From positions 9,336,092 to 9,400,091 of the forward strand of contig CM043001.1 in the NCBI GenBank assembly GCA_023678885.1: 64,000 nucleotides of DNA. Reading direction: 5' to 3'. The stretch comes from Pogostemon cablin (Eukaryota; Streptophyta; Magnoliopsida; Lamiales; Lamiaceae). Positions 11,691 through 23,369 of this stretch are shown here, one piece after another. The notes below the pieces were generated by a model. That model had not been told where the DNA came from, ran no database searches, and was given only the letters and a program-made list of their open reading frames with translations. Each line of letters starts with the position of its first letter. Within the stretch, counting starts at the first letter, position 1. Made by a program: the position numbers and the translations under genes.

Positions 11691-11754
11691 AAGGTGCAAG
11701 GGAAGGTGGGAAGGCCGGCGTGGACAGCATATGAAAAAGTGAAATTAATTTTTA

Positions 11755-11905
11755 ATTTACCGATGAATTATCCGTCACTAAATATATCAAATTTTATTTA
11801 AAAAATTAATTTTAGTCTTTAATTTATCGACGAAATTATTTCGTCGGTAAATATATCAATTTTTATTTTTAATTTACCGACGAGTTTAATCCGTCGGTAA
11901 TCCTA
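11755..11905. repeat. Left subterminal repeats of the CACTA-like element
   Basis: Alternating motifs TTACCGATGAATTATCCGTC, TATCGACGAAATTATTTCG and TTACCGACGAGTTTAATCCG, each a short imperfect hairpin, followed by (C/T)GTCGGTAA. In known CACTA elements such subterminal repeats bind the transposase. Confidence 0.75.
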
Positions 11906-11939
11906 AGAGTAATAAAATTAGGGTATCTATCACTCAATA

Positions 11940-12480
11940 CGCCATCATCCCCAGTTCCATCAGTAATGCGTTGTGCCCTCTTCTCTCGATTTCTTGTGCT
12001 ATCGCCAGGTAAAGTCATCGCTTCTATTGCCACAGGCCGAGATCGACGACAATCCTCCTCTATTGAGCCATTCTTTCCCTCTCCTTCACTTCCCCCTCTC
12101 TCAAGTCCGATTATGTCTTGTCTTCCATATTTTTTTCTCTTTGCAGTTGGGGTTTAAGCCCTAGCCGAGCCCTCTCCTAGAAGACACCAGGAATTGAAAC
12201 GCACATCGATCCGCTGTACTCCCTTCCCTTACTCTCTCTCTTATTTCTTCACCGCTGCACCCGTCAGCCTCGCTAATCTGCTGCCGAACCTGATTCCAGT
12301 CGCCGTCCTTACGCTGCCCAACGTTAACCGCTTGCCACCGACGAACTGTTTAGCGTATTTTTTGGATAATTGTCTAGCGTATTTGTATTTCATTTCAATC
12401 AGTCTTCTCCAATTAACATTTCTTACCTATTGGTGTGCGACGGTTCGCGTTATGCTCTTGAAGAGGACTTGCGATTAAAT
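11940..12480 (+). other. 5'-exon-like captured host sequence
   Basis: Unlike its surroundings this block is C/T-rich and looks like plant leader sequence: 'cgccaggtaaagtc' is a good splice donor, 'ctctttgcag' a good acceptor, followed by 'ttggggtttaagccctagccgag'. Short open frames exist in several phases (63, 63 and 94 codons) without a family I recognise. It lies upstream of the membralin exons in the same orientation and may be their leader or part of another captured gene. Confidence 0.35.
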
Positions 12481-13022
12481 TTGAATTTTTTAATTTTGAT
12501 TTTATAATAATAATTGTGGACTATGATTTGTGTGTGATTTAATGAACCTTCTAATTCATTGGTTCCTAGAAGCTTGGTATATTATGATATCCCAACTAAT
12601 ATCCCGATTGCTAAGGTTGATAGATTAACAAAAGACTTTGCGCTTTATAACATTATGTGGAGTCTGAGATATGAATTACTTATTTTTGTGACCCATGTGC
12701 CCCATTTATATTGCAGTATGCTGTGTATTTCTTTTTCCCCCCAAATTCTCTAGGTTATTAGTTTATTATAAGATTAATCATTGTTTTGATTACTGATCAA
12801 GGAACTGACTACAAAATAATTTTAGGCATTTTCAAGCAGAGAATTTCTCTGGCTTCTTGCCAATTTTTTAGGTGCTCATGTGAAATGACATACAACTACA
12901 AGGTAACCAATGTTCCTACTTTTGATGCCATCTGTTTTTTTCTTGTCTAGCTGCAATTTCAAAATGATTGGACAGCATATAATGAAAATTGTTCTCTTGT
13001 AACCTTGATATTAATATATCAG

Positions 13023-13084
13023 TGCAGTGGCTGGAAAAGAGAAGCAAGGCATTAGAGCTAGCTTATTTGTATACCATGGAGAAG
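13023..13084 (+). pseudogene. Membralin exon block 1
   Basis: Preceded by ATATCAG and followed by AAG|GTTTGT. Encodes V-QWLEKRSKALELAYLYTMEK, matching the family segment just before the conserved GYFLLP. The frame is open. Confidence 0.7.
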
Positions 13085-13183
13085 GTTTGTTGTAGTGGTT
13101 TGTTTGTCTTTCTTATTTTCTTTTTTGCATTGATCTATTTCATGTTGTGTTTCAGAACATTTTCAACTATTTTTCTTGCATAG

Positions 13184-13243
13184 GGTTATTTTCTATTGCC
13201 AAAAGAAGCCCGATAAAGGCATGGAATACGTACCATTAATATC
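13184..13243 (+). pseudogene. Membralin exon block 2 (in-frame stop)
   Basis: Starts after TTGCATAG. Reads GYFLLPKEAR, then TAA, then RHGIRTINIS. The TAA stands where the family has a serine-type codon, so a single C-to-A change explains it. Similarity ends after about 13243 and the following conserved segment of the family is missing. Confidence 0.65.
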
Positions 13244-13359
13244 AGCAGCTAATTTCTTATGGTTCCTTTATTGATATCTTCTACTCTATGTTTCTCACTC
13301 TCCCCATTTTGATCTGATTCTTATGGTTTGACTAATACAACAACTAATTTTGTCTCCAG

Positions 13360-13466
13360 ATAATGATTGGAATCCTTTTCTTTCTTTTTGAGTTTTATGA
13401 AGATCAGCTACTGGATTTTATGGTTCTAATTCTTGTCTTGATATGTGAACTATTCACGCTCATCAG
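13360..13466 (+). pseudogene. Membralin exon block 3
   Basis: Starts after GTCTCCAG and ends CATCAG|GTTATT. Encodes a hydrophobic, open segment from IMIGILFFLFEFY to ICELFTLI, two membrane-spanning stretches in the family. It ends in phase AG|T so that the next block supplies the last base of a serine codon. Confidence 0.75.
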
Positions 13467-14031
13467 GTTATTCTTCCTTTCGCTTCCTCTTCACTACCTA
13501 ATGATAGAAAATTTCGAAAGCAAAAGAAAGAGGGATAAAAGAATGTTGACAATTTTATATTTTGATTCTTGTCAAACATAGCATATTAATATTTAATATC
13601 ATAAAACTATACCACAGTTTCCAGAATATGATAAGTATTTTTGTAGGCTTTGGTTTTACTATTGCCACATTAAATGAATTTCATCCTTTTGTTTATTACT
13701 GTCACTTACACTAGCTTTTTCATTTGTTTATACTATCTCGGTACAAAGGGTTTTCTGCTGATAAGATGTAATGGCTAACTGAGGAATGCCTTCTAAGGTT
13801 GTAGTGTGGGTTACCTATGCCTATATAATGTACAATATGTATATTTGAAAGTGTCAAAAAGTACTAAAATTGGTTGAATCTACTTGAAAACATTTACACC
13901 GCATCACTGCCATTTTTGACATCATGTAATGAATAAAGTGCAAGAACCTATAAATTTTAGCCTAATTATTATTTGAACCAACTTCTGAGCATCCCTATTC
14001 TGATTCTGTACTTGTTTTGCTTGCAGTGCTC

Positions 14032-15787
14032 TGTTCTTAATCGTATTTTTCATTGTGTAAGAGTAAGAGACTCTATCGTAGAGTAAACGCGCGACCAACT
14101 ACAAAATTTATAGTAATATCTTCCCAAGGGAAATGAAACCTAAGTTTATATCTGAGTTATTCATCGATTTGTGCTTTGTGAAGATGATATGTTTGAAGGT
14201 TTTGTATTTAAAACTATTGCTTACGATTCTACTCAATTAACTAGAGATTAAACTAGCAAAGTAAATGATCAAAGAACAAGCAAATGATGAATGGAATAGA
14301 TGTAGATTTCACTTGAGAAGAGAGCAAGACTAATCAAACTTATGGTTAAGACTTGAGCTAGATATACAAAACCATTGATAGTAATTCTCATTAACTTGTG
14401 GATTAAAAGAAATCACAAATTTACCCCTAGTCCCTATGGCCAAGGCAACTAGGTTATCGACTCTTTTACAAGCCTAAGTCTTCTAAGATTGTTCTTAATC
14501 TCAATTCCCTTAAGGTACTATGATCATAAGTTGGTTCTTTTCACTCAATTACTTAAGTGTCCCTCGATGAATGTTCTAAGCCTAAGGAGGGTATGGCTTA
14601 CCTCCCCTTATACTAACATGCATGAACAATTCAATGTATGATTCAATTAAACATCCACTCACAATATTGGAATGGCCATCCTAATACTATGAATAGAAGA
14701 TTTAATCACACAAGCATTAAAATGAAACATGATTGATATATCATAAAAGGAAATCCACAAATCAATTCAAATCATTACTCAAGTTTTACATATCTAACTC
14801 TTCACCTCAACCATTTATATGATTAGCCCTACTATAGGACTAGTCACTAAACATAGTGATTAATTCAATACAAATCAAGCTTTGCTCCATTTGAGCCATT
14901 TTGAGAAGAAAATTAACAATAGAAAAGTAGAATTGCTTCCCTTGCATGTGAAAAGCTTTCCTCCTCTTCAATTGATCAATTCCTTCAACAATTTTCAACA
15001 ATTGATGCTTCAACCTTCTCAAATGGTGGAATGATGGATGAAATGATGGATTTATGGAGTGATAATGGAGATCAAATGGTGTTTTGATGGATCTAGATGG
15101 TAGAAATGGATTGTGGATTTAGTGTGTGAGGAAATGTGGTGTTTTAGTGTGTGTAACTGCTTGTAATCTGATCTCCCTCTTTAAATTTCGCACAAGTCAT
15201 GGTTTTATATCACTTATGGACCTTCTAGAAGCTTTCGGAATATTCTGAATATTACACAGGATTTGGCACCTACACGGCCCGTGCTGCAGTACACTGCCCA
15301 TGTAGGGCACACATACTTCGGCGTGTTGTGCGTGCCTCTGGACACAGCTCGAGCTGCAGTACACGGCCTTGATCATGGCCGTGTAGCGATTTCTGATGAC
15401 AATGCACAGCTTCTTCTTACAGGGTCGTGCCCTGCACACAGGGCGTGTAGCAACGCACGGTCCGTGCACCAGTGCACGGCCATCCTCCTGGGCGATCAGC
15501 GAGTTCTGATGACATTACACGGCCATTGGTTATAGGGCCGTATTCTGCACACGGCCTGTGTACTAACATACCCTATCTTTCCGACTCTGTTTCGCTCCCG
15601 ACTCCATTTTTGTCCATTTCTTGACCTGTTTTACACATATTTAAGCTCATTTACACAATTCTATAAGTTCATACCACATTCCTCAAAAATAACAATAACT
15701 CCACCAAAAACAACACAAATACGGATAAAAATATCCGAAAATACACACATAACGACACTAAAATCTAGGTGAAAATGTTAATGATCA
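14032..15787 (-). repeat. Y1 3' LTR
   Basis: 1756 bases. In element orientation it begins TGATCATTAACATTTTC after the polypurine tract and ends CGATTAAGAACA. It holds a roughly 300-base cassette of CACGGCC/GGCCGTG-type motifs at about 15262-15560 that is mostly deleted from the partner LTR. Confidence 0.9.
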
Positions 15788-15801
15788 ATCCCCCAAACTT
15801 A
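15788..15801 (-). other. Y1 polypurine tract
   Basis: On the minus strand TTAAGTTTGGGGGAT directly precedes the 3' LTR start TGATCA, with 'gttcgaggacgaac' just upstream, as in plant Gypsy elements. It primes plus-strand synthesis. Confidence 0.9.
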
Positions 15802-18069
15802 AGGTATTGTTCGTCCTCGAACAATGAAAAAATGATAACCAAGAGGAGTAATTTTCACCTAGAACACATCTAATGAACATAAACTACAATACATCACAAG
15901 TAATAAGGACTACAAATTCATATTAAACATCTCTACCTTATAACATGAAAAATTAACAAGTTCAATCTTAAGAATGATAAATGAATACTTAAATCCCTTT
16001 CAACCCTAACCTCTCATAGATTATAATTTCCACTCAACACTCTTTATGGTAGGGTTTTTATCATCACTCATCAACCAGTTAAATCCGACTCACCATAGGC
16101 TTGCTCATGGACTATGTTCACAAGCCACCCTAGTTTCAATAAGTGATCAAAAAGGTCTTTATCTTTTGGATGTAACGTTTAGGCTCTTTGGTAGGGTAGA
16201 AAACTTATGGATAATAGTGACTAATCAAGTGTAAGTGATTAAAAAGATGATACTTTTCTGCAACTTACTCTCTTTCAAGTTTCCTTTACTTTCTTCTTTA
16301 ATCACAAGCACTATCCATTATCGTTCCTTGGATTTTTTGAACTTATTTTGATTTCCATGTTTCCTTTCTTTTAACTTTTGCATTCCACGAGCATATTTTT
16401 ATTGATTTGCTCCTTTCTATTGTCTTTGAGGTCACATGTACATTTTTGCTTGAGCTCTTTTTATCCTTTTCCTGCTTGTTTATCACTTCCTTTCTTTTCT
16501 AGCATATTCCTCACATCAAACCTTGTAAACCATCATCTCCTCAATCACCCACACTTAGGTTATATATTTAACGCTTAAGTGGGTTTTAAAGGCTTGTATT
16601 GTGCTTAAATCACAAAGAATTAGGCTTATATGCTCAAAGTGGCTTACTAGGGATAATGTTTTTAGTAAGGAAATTTATGGCTATGACTCATTCATCAAGG
16701 ATGGCCTAAGATCATTTCACAAATTTCAACCATTCAGGCTTCGTTCCTATAGTCCATGAGCAAGTTCTAGTTTATCTAAGTTCAATCAGTCCTCTCTTCA
16801 AGAATTAACCATGGAGGCACGGTTGAGGCTCAAGTCTCACAAGCTTTTGCTTGGACCAAAAGAAACCTAATTACTCTTCATACTTCTCAAAATTGAACAA
16901 ATTATGTAATTCATGTCACAATTTTCAACAAGTAGAAACAATTAACATGATTGCCATCACTCATCACAATCAATGCATCATAGCTCAACTCTTTCCCAAA
17001 ACAAACCACCAATCCTTCCCTACAAGAATAAAAATAACAAGACCACAACAACACAAACATCAAAAACAAACAAACATTGCAACATATAACATGCATAAAC
17101 CAAATCATCCATCAAAAGATGTCAACACATCAAGTCACATCCATAAAAATAAAGATCAAATACCCATCGCATCCAAATAATGAAAATCAAACTAAAATAC
17201 CAAAATAACTAAAAGAAAATCGCATAAAACTAAAATAACAACCCAAAATAAAGGAAACCTCCCAAAAACAAAACACATGAAGTAGCATGCTAATCCAATA
17301 TAATCCAAATCAATATTAATTCATGTTAAGCAATTAGAAGTGATAAGTTGTAGAGTAAACTCCCTTAAACATTTGAGAATAGAAATGGTTGGCATGGGCT
17401 TCCGCCGTGCATCCACAATATTTTCTCGATTTGATCTTCGGGCTCAATTCATGCTTCCACTGTACTCCATTTATGCTCAACAACTTATCAAAAATCATTA
17501 GCTCAAAAATTGCAATAAAAATAAGGACTATCATGCACTTCAACACAACCAAACAAACCAAAATTATAACCAAACTCATGAGAAAATTTTAAAATTAACC
17601 CAATTTTACACACATAAAGTGCCCCTCAATCAATCATTAATCATGACCTATAACACACTCAAGTGGTGAGTCACACCACTCACTCTCCCCCCAAACTTAA
17701 ATCGAAACAAGAGTTGAGAATTAAGTTTGCAAAAAGTGGTGGGACTTACCCTTGTAGGTTCCAATGATCTTCATGAAGTTACCTTGTGCCGACGTATGTG
17801 CACCTCCAAAATTCAAGTATGGCCACCACACACTCCTCCCAAACTTAAATTAACATAAGTGTTAAATTTAAGTTTGAGCAAAATGGTGTGACATATATCA
17901 TTCTTTATCAAAAACACTTCGTCTTCTTCATACATATCTTTCGTCATGAGCACAATCCACCTACATACCAAACTACAAGAAAAACAAATAAACAATCAAA
18001 CTTACTAAAATGGGTTGCCTCCCATCAAGCGCTCTATTTAACATCATCGAGCTTGACGTCTTTAAGCTC
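15802..18069 (-). other. Y1 3' untranslated region with second PPT-like motif
   Basis: A 2.3-kb non-coding region between the gag-pro stop and the polypurine tract. Just after the stop (minus strand) is 'gatgggaggcaaccca', a conserved block of plant Gypsy elements. A second polypurine-like TTAAGTTTGGGGGG lies at 17687-17700, about 1.9 kb before the real tract. Small frames here (60-109 codons) show no recognisable domains. Confidence 0.65.
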
Positions 18070-20880
18070 TTAACAATCGAAGAAAACCAAGACTCCATCG
18101 GGCCTCATCTTTACTTTAAACATTTCCTTAACAATCTTCTTATCCACACTTCTTGATCCTTTAACACTTGAACTCAATTCATTGCCTCTTTTCCTCATGT
18201 TTTCAAATCCCGAAGGCCCTTTAACAATCTTCCAATCAACACGTGGTTTACCCCCGAACTTGTTCCCCCTTGAAGAAAAATTTCCTGCAAATTCAAGTAA
18301 AAAGTTAGTTAAATCTTCATCTTTTAAAATTTCACTTACCACTCGATCTCGCTCATCCGGATGCTTAATGGGTGGCTTCAAATGAAGATCTCCCCCTTTT
18401 AAATTCTTGCTTGAGAGCACCAATTCTTTTTCATTTGAATGGAGTGTGAGTTCCTTCCTATCCATGTCAAATTTTGCTCTTCCGATTGCCAAAAACGGCC
18501 TTCCAAAAATCAATGGGATCAAAGGATCTGCTTGCTTCTCGACTTTCATAAAATCCACCGGAAAGATAAAATCCTCTATTTTCACAAGCATATCCTCCAC
18601 AACTCCATGGGGCTTTATCATTGAACCATCCATTATTCCAATTTCCAGATCCGTTTCCTTTAACCTCCCAATGCTAAGTTTTTAAAAATTTTCCAAAGGC
18701 GTCACATTAATGCTTGAACCAAGATCACATATAACATTAAAATATTCTCTATTTCCAATTTTACAAGTAAGCACGAATTTACCGGGGTCTTCCACCTTTA
18801 ATGAAGCATCAACTTCAACTATTTCATGGTCTTGTTCCAACCACAACTCTTTATCACACTTACTTTCATCAACAAATGAAGACAAAAATTCATCAATAAT
18901 CCTCTCATCATCGAAAGACAAATAATCATCTATGATAATTTCCTCCTCCACGTTTGACACAACTTCATCACAAACTACTTCTTCAACCTTTGAAACAATG
19001 TTTGTTGCTTCCACCAACCCTTTCTCCACCTTACTTTCCATATTACACACGGTAATATACAAACATTGCTCTTTAGGATTAGTAACGGTAGTGGAGGAAA
19101 ACTTACCCTTACGATGCATTTCACCTTGCTCGGTTGCCATTTGACTTATTTGTGTTTCCAAAGCTTTTATACTCTTATCATTCACTTCATCTCTTTGCCT
19201 TCTTTCTTCCTTATCTTCCTTCATAAATTCAAATATTTTAGCCACTTGATCTTTTATTGTAGGCTTTCCTTCACCATTTTGAGCTTTCTCCCCCGGATTA
19301 ATGCCCGGTGGAAGAATGAGGGCATTCCCTTGATTTCCATATGATAAATTTTCATACCTACGAGGTTGATTAAAATTTCCTTGAAAGTTACCTTGCTCCC
19401 ATCCTCCTTGCCTTTGTGGATATCCTCCTCCATGATTCCAAAAACTACTACCATAATTTCCTTGGAAGTTCCTTCCTTGCATGAAGGCAACTTCCTCAAT
19501 AGTCATTTCCGGTGGACACCATGCATCTTGAATTCCAAAATTAGAGGACATATCTTGTTGAGGCATAGAGGTAGGCATTTGACAACTTTGAGAGGATTGA
19601 CCCATATTAGGCATAGTCATGCATTGTTGAGGATTAGGACACACTTGTTGATTCATCAAGGGCAATGATATACCTTGTTGAGGACTAGCAAACACTTGTT
19701 GATTCACACCCGGTGTAGAATTCAGAGATATTTGCATATTAGCATTCATCCTCTTTAGTATCTGCATGATTGCTTTGTCGGTCATATCTTCCTTAGGCAT
19801 CTCCACCTTTTTTACTTGTTGCAAGCACACTTCTTCCATATTAGCAATTCTTTTCCTTTCATACATCCCCGGTGCGTGATCCATATGCCATTGACCCATA
19901 TTCAAAGCTACTTCCTCACGTATAGTAATTGCTCTTTTCGGAGTTTGCCCCAAAATCGAACCTCCCGCCGTAGCATCAATGAGCATCCTCTCACTTCCAT
20001 GTAAACCGGCATAGAAGAATCCTATTTGTTGCTCTTCGGGAAATCCGTGTTGGGGACACTTCCTTAGCATCTCTTTGAATCGGTCCCATGCCTCACTAAA
20101 TGTTTCAAGTGGCAATTGCTTGAATTGAAAATTTTGCCCTTTAAGATGCAACATCTTGGACGGTGGAAAATACTTGCTCAAAATTTTTTGTGCCAACTCT
20201 CTCCATGTGGTGTATGATCCCGGTCGTAGAGTATGATACCAAGCCTTAGCTCTATCTCGTAATGAAAACGAGAAAAGCTTCATTTTAACAACATCCTCAC
20301 TTACCCCATTTATCTTTATCGTATTTGCCAACTCCGTAAATTGGGCTAAGTGAGCATTTGGGTCCTCCATAGTACCACCACCAAATTGATTTGCTTGCAC
20401 CATATTGATCAACCCCATCTTGATCTCAAAATTATTCACATTCAATGGTGGGCCCATACTATAATTCCCATATTGCGGTTGAAAATGATCACGGAAATTC
20501 ATTCCCACTCCATTATTTCCATTTCTACAGGGTTGATTTTGTACCACCGGAGGATTATTCCTTACTTCTTGTTATGCCAACAAGTTTTGAGCAATAGCTT
20601 GCATTTGTTGATTTTGCAAGTGCATTTGTTGAGCATAAACTTGTGGCATATATTATTGATTACCATAACCTCCTCTAGCATTATCACCACCTTGAAAATT
20701 TCTCAAATTACCTTCTTCATCAACCATGTTTGCATTATCCCTTACTTCTTCCATATTTTCTTCCATAGGTTCCAACACTCCTCTTCTTTGTCTTCTCAAA
20801 GTAGCTTCCAATTCCAAGTTCAAAGGTTCAATAGATTGAGACCTTGACCGAGTTTGCATGTACCTACAAAAATTTTCCAA
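18070..20880 (-). pseudogene. Y1 gag-protease polyprotein, three in-frame stops
   Basis: One continuous minus-strand frame from an ATG at 20880 to 18070, broken only by TAA codons at about 20653, 20565 and 18682. The first two stand where CAA is likely. After an Arg-rich N-terminus comes the Retrotrans_gag core (AWYHTLRPGSYTTW, then DRFKEMLRKCPQHG, near codons 190-250), a Gln/Met/Pro-rich linker, a Gly/Asn/Arg-rich stretch without a clear CCHC knuckle, a charged segment, and an aspartic protease with D-L-G-S-S in place of the usual DTGAS-like site, followed after the third stop by GRPFLAIGRA. The C-terminus runs straight into the sequence that normally follows pol, so RT, RNase H and integrase were lost by internal deletion. 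In a working element this makes the capsid precursor and protease. Confidence 0.9.
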
Positions 20881-20986
20881 TTAGCTCTCTAAGTAACCAA
20901 GATAAGTAAACAAGTACCAAATAAAAGAAATATCCTTATCAAAACTAATCAACTTCAAACTCGTTACAACCTAAAGTTTAACAATT

Positions 20987-21004
20987 CCCCGGCAAGCGGC
21001 GCCA
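20987..21004 (-). other. Y1 primer-binding site (tRNA-Asp type)
   Basis: On the minus strand, directly after the 5' LTR end AAGAACA, reads TGGCGCCGCTTGCCGGGG. It differs by one base from the TGGCGCCGTTGCCGGGG usual in plant Athila/Tat elements. Confidence 0.9.
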
Positions 21005-22551
21005 TGTTCTTAATCGCATTTTTCAATGTGTAAGAGTAAGAGACTTTATCGTCGAGTAAACGCGCGACCAAGTACAAAATTTATAGTAATATCATCCCTA
21101 TGGAAATGAAACCTAAGTTTGTATCCGAGTTATTCATCGATTTGTGCTTTGTAAAGATGATATGTTTGAAGGTTTTGTATTTAAAACTATTACTTACGAT
21201 TCTACTCAATTAACTAGAGATTAAACTAGCAAAGTAAATGAATAAAGAACAAGCAAATAATGAATGGAATGGATGTAGATTTTACTTGAGAAGAGAGCAA
21301 GGCTAATCATACTTATGGTTAAAACTTGAGCTAGATATACAAAACCATTGATAGTAATTCTCATTAACTTGTGGATTAAAAGCAATCACAAATTTATCCC
21401 TAGTCCCTATGGCCAAGGCAACTAGGTTTTCGACTCTTTTACAAGCCTAAGTCTCCTAAGATTGGTCTTAATCTCAATTTTCTTAAGGTACTATGATCAT
21501 AAGTTGGTTCTTTTCACTCAATTACTTAAGTGTCCCTCGATGAATGTTCTAAGCCTAAGGAGGGTATGGCTTACCTCCTCTTATACTAACATGCATGCAC
21601 AATTCAATGTATGATTCAATTAAACATCCACTCACAACATTGGAATGGCAATCCTAATACTATGAATAGAAGATTTAATCACACAAGCATTAAAATGAAA
21701 CATGATTGATATATCATAAAAGAAAATCCACAAATCAATTCAAATCATTACTCAAGTTTTACATATCTAACTCTTCACCTCAACCATTCATATGATTAGC
21801 CCTACTATAGGACTAGCCACTAAACATGGTGAATAATTCAATACAAATCAAGCTTTGCTCCATTTGAGCCATTTTGAGAAGAAAATTAACAATAGAAAAG
21901 TATAATTGCTTCCCTTGCATGTGAAAAGCTTTCCTCCTCTTCAATTGATCAATTCCTTCAACAATTCTTCAACAATTGATGCTTCAACCTTCTCAAATGG
22001 TGGAAGGATGGATGAAAGGACGGATTTATGGAGTGAAAATAGAGATCAAATGGTGTTTTGATGGATCTAGATGGTAGAAATGGATTGTGGATCTAGTGTG
22101 TGAGGAAATGTGGTGTTTTAGTGTGTAACTGATTGTAATCTGATCTCCCTCTCTAAATATTGCACAAGTCATAGTTTTATATCACTTATGGATCTTCTAG
22201 AAGCTTGCGGAACATTATGAAAATTACACAGGATTTGGCACATTCTTGAAGCCGGGCAAGCAGCGAGGTCTGATGATATCACACGGCTATTGGCTACAGG
22301 GCCGTGTTCTGCACACGGCCCGTGTACCAACATACCCTATCTTTCCGACTCCGTTTTGCTTCTGACTCCATTTTTAGTCCATTTCTTGACCTGTTTTACA
22401 CATATTTAAGCCCATTTACACAATTCTATAAGTTCATACCACATTCCTCAAAAATAACAATAACTCAACTAAAACAACACAAATACGGATAAAAACATCC
22501 GAAAATACACACATAATGACACTAAAATCTAAGTGAAAATGACAACGATCA
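21005..22551 (-). repeat. Y1 5' LTR
   Basis: 1547 bases, 209 shorter than the partner. The missing part falls inside the GGCCGTG cassette (here about 22240-22330). The rest aligns end to end with 14032-15787. Confidence 0.9.
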
Positions 22552-22643
22552 TGTTCGCACTCCAATATCGATGAAGTTCTTTCCTCGCTTCTTTTTACTC
22601 TACTATTTAGTTTTTCACATATACTTTTTCTCATATACATATG
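22552..22643 (+). pseudogene. Membralin exon block 4, main part (right of Y1)
   Basis: The splice acceptor (TTGCTTGCAG) and the first five exon bases are at 14017-14031, left of Y1. The exon resumes here: TGTTC (target duplication) then GCACTCC, giving VRTPISMKFFPRFF onwards to the donor TATG|GTATTT. Translation is open and in phase with block 3. Confidence 0.8.
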
Positions 22644-22721
22644 GTATTTTTTTAATTGTTAGCTTCAGATGTTTACACTGTCCAAGTCATTATTTTCACT
22701 GACACATGACTGCACATGCAG

Positions 22722-22798
22722 GCTTTTCTTATTTAGCTCTCTCAACTTCAGCAGCATTTATGCAACACCTTATTCTCTATTTCTGGAACAGATTTGAG
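22722..22798 (+). pseudogene. Membralin exon block 5
   Basis: Acceptor ACATGCAG, donor GAG|GTACAA. Encodes GFSYLALSTSAAFMQHL onwards to NRFE, one of the best-conserved parts of the plant family. No frame damage. I find no further exon before the CACTA right end. Confidence 0.85.
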
Positions 22799-23360
22799 GT
22801 ACAACATGAGCCAATCCATACCGTCTTTTTATTTAAAAGTTATAATTGGGGTTGTGAGATTTAGAAGATACATATGTTTTAAGTACCAGCATAAGCTTTT
22901 CAATGTAATGCAAAGTCTCGCTTTAGATAGGTTTGGCAGGAGTTGATATTGTATTTCGGAGACAGCAGCACTGGGGGTTGTATTATTGTGGGGCAGCAGT
23001 TTGTATACAGTTTTAGACTTGTAATGATACATAAGAACTTACAAGGTAGAAGAATGGATGGAAGGAGAAGGGAAGGCCACAATAGAAGTAAAAACACTTA
23101 GCTGGGTAACTTGTTAATGTTGGTTCTCCTCTGTATTCATCCTTTAGTTGTGCGTGTAACATTTTCAAGATATTTAAAATTTAGCTGGATAGACCAAATT
23201 CTTGTACTTTACTTACCCAAAATTGCTGTAAATTTAGAGACAATCTTTTTCTCTAGATATTTGAAATTATGTAGAGTTTTTTTAATTTCAATATTATATT
23301 GAGTGAAGAATTTATATTAGGTGGTTTTTTGAAGATTTATTAAATTGAAAATTTTATTTT
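22799..23360 (+). other. Non-coding tail of the captured fragment
   Basis: Follows the donor of exon block 5. It looks like intron or 3'-end sequence, but I recognise no exon in it. It passes into the CACTA right subterminal region at about 23370. Confidence 0.4.
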
Positions 23361-23369
23361 ATTTTTCCT

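Larger units (their letters stand above)
14032..22551 (-). mobile_element. Gypsy element Y1, gag-pro only, with both LTRs
   Basis: An 8520-base element on the minus strand with LTRs at 21005-22551 (5') and 14032-15787 (3'), primer site 20987-21004 and polypurine tract 15788-15801. It encodes a gag-protease ORF but no reverse transcriptase, RNase H or integrase, so it is non-autonomous. It is flanked by TGCTC (14027-14031) and TGTTC (22552-22556), a 5-base duplication with one change. The two LTRs differ at about 11 of the first 170 bases, so the insertion is not recent. The target is the start of membralin exon block 4. Confidence 0.9.
13023..22798 (+). pseudogene. Captured membralin-like gene fragment, interrupted by Y1
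   Basis: Five exon-like blocks in one orientation with intact AG/GT borders spell parts of plant membralin (homologue of animal TMEM259), a multi-pass membrane protein linked in animals to ER-associated degradation. In order: QWLEKRSKALELAYLYTMEK; GYFLLPKEA then a stop; IMIGILFFLFEFYEDQLLDF onwards to CELFTLI; VRTPISMKFFPRFFLLY; and GFSYLALSTSAAFMQHLILY with FWNRFE. The family's N-terminal region, the stretch between blocks 2 and 3, and the C-terminus are absent. Introns are kept, so capture was at DNA level. One in-frame stop and the Y1 retrotransposon break the reading frame. It lies inside CACTA-type ends, which suggests transduplication. Identification is from memory of the family, without a search. 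Confidence 0.75.

Noticed and set aside
15263..15535. 90-codon frames on both strands near 15200-15535
   Set aside because: They result from the GC-rich GGCCGTG cassette of the Y1 LTR.
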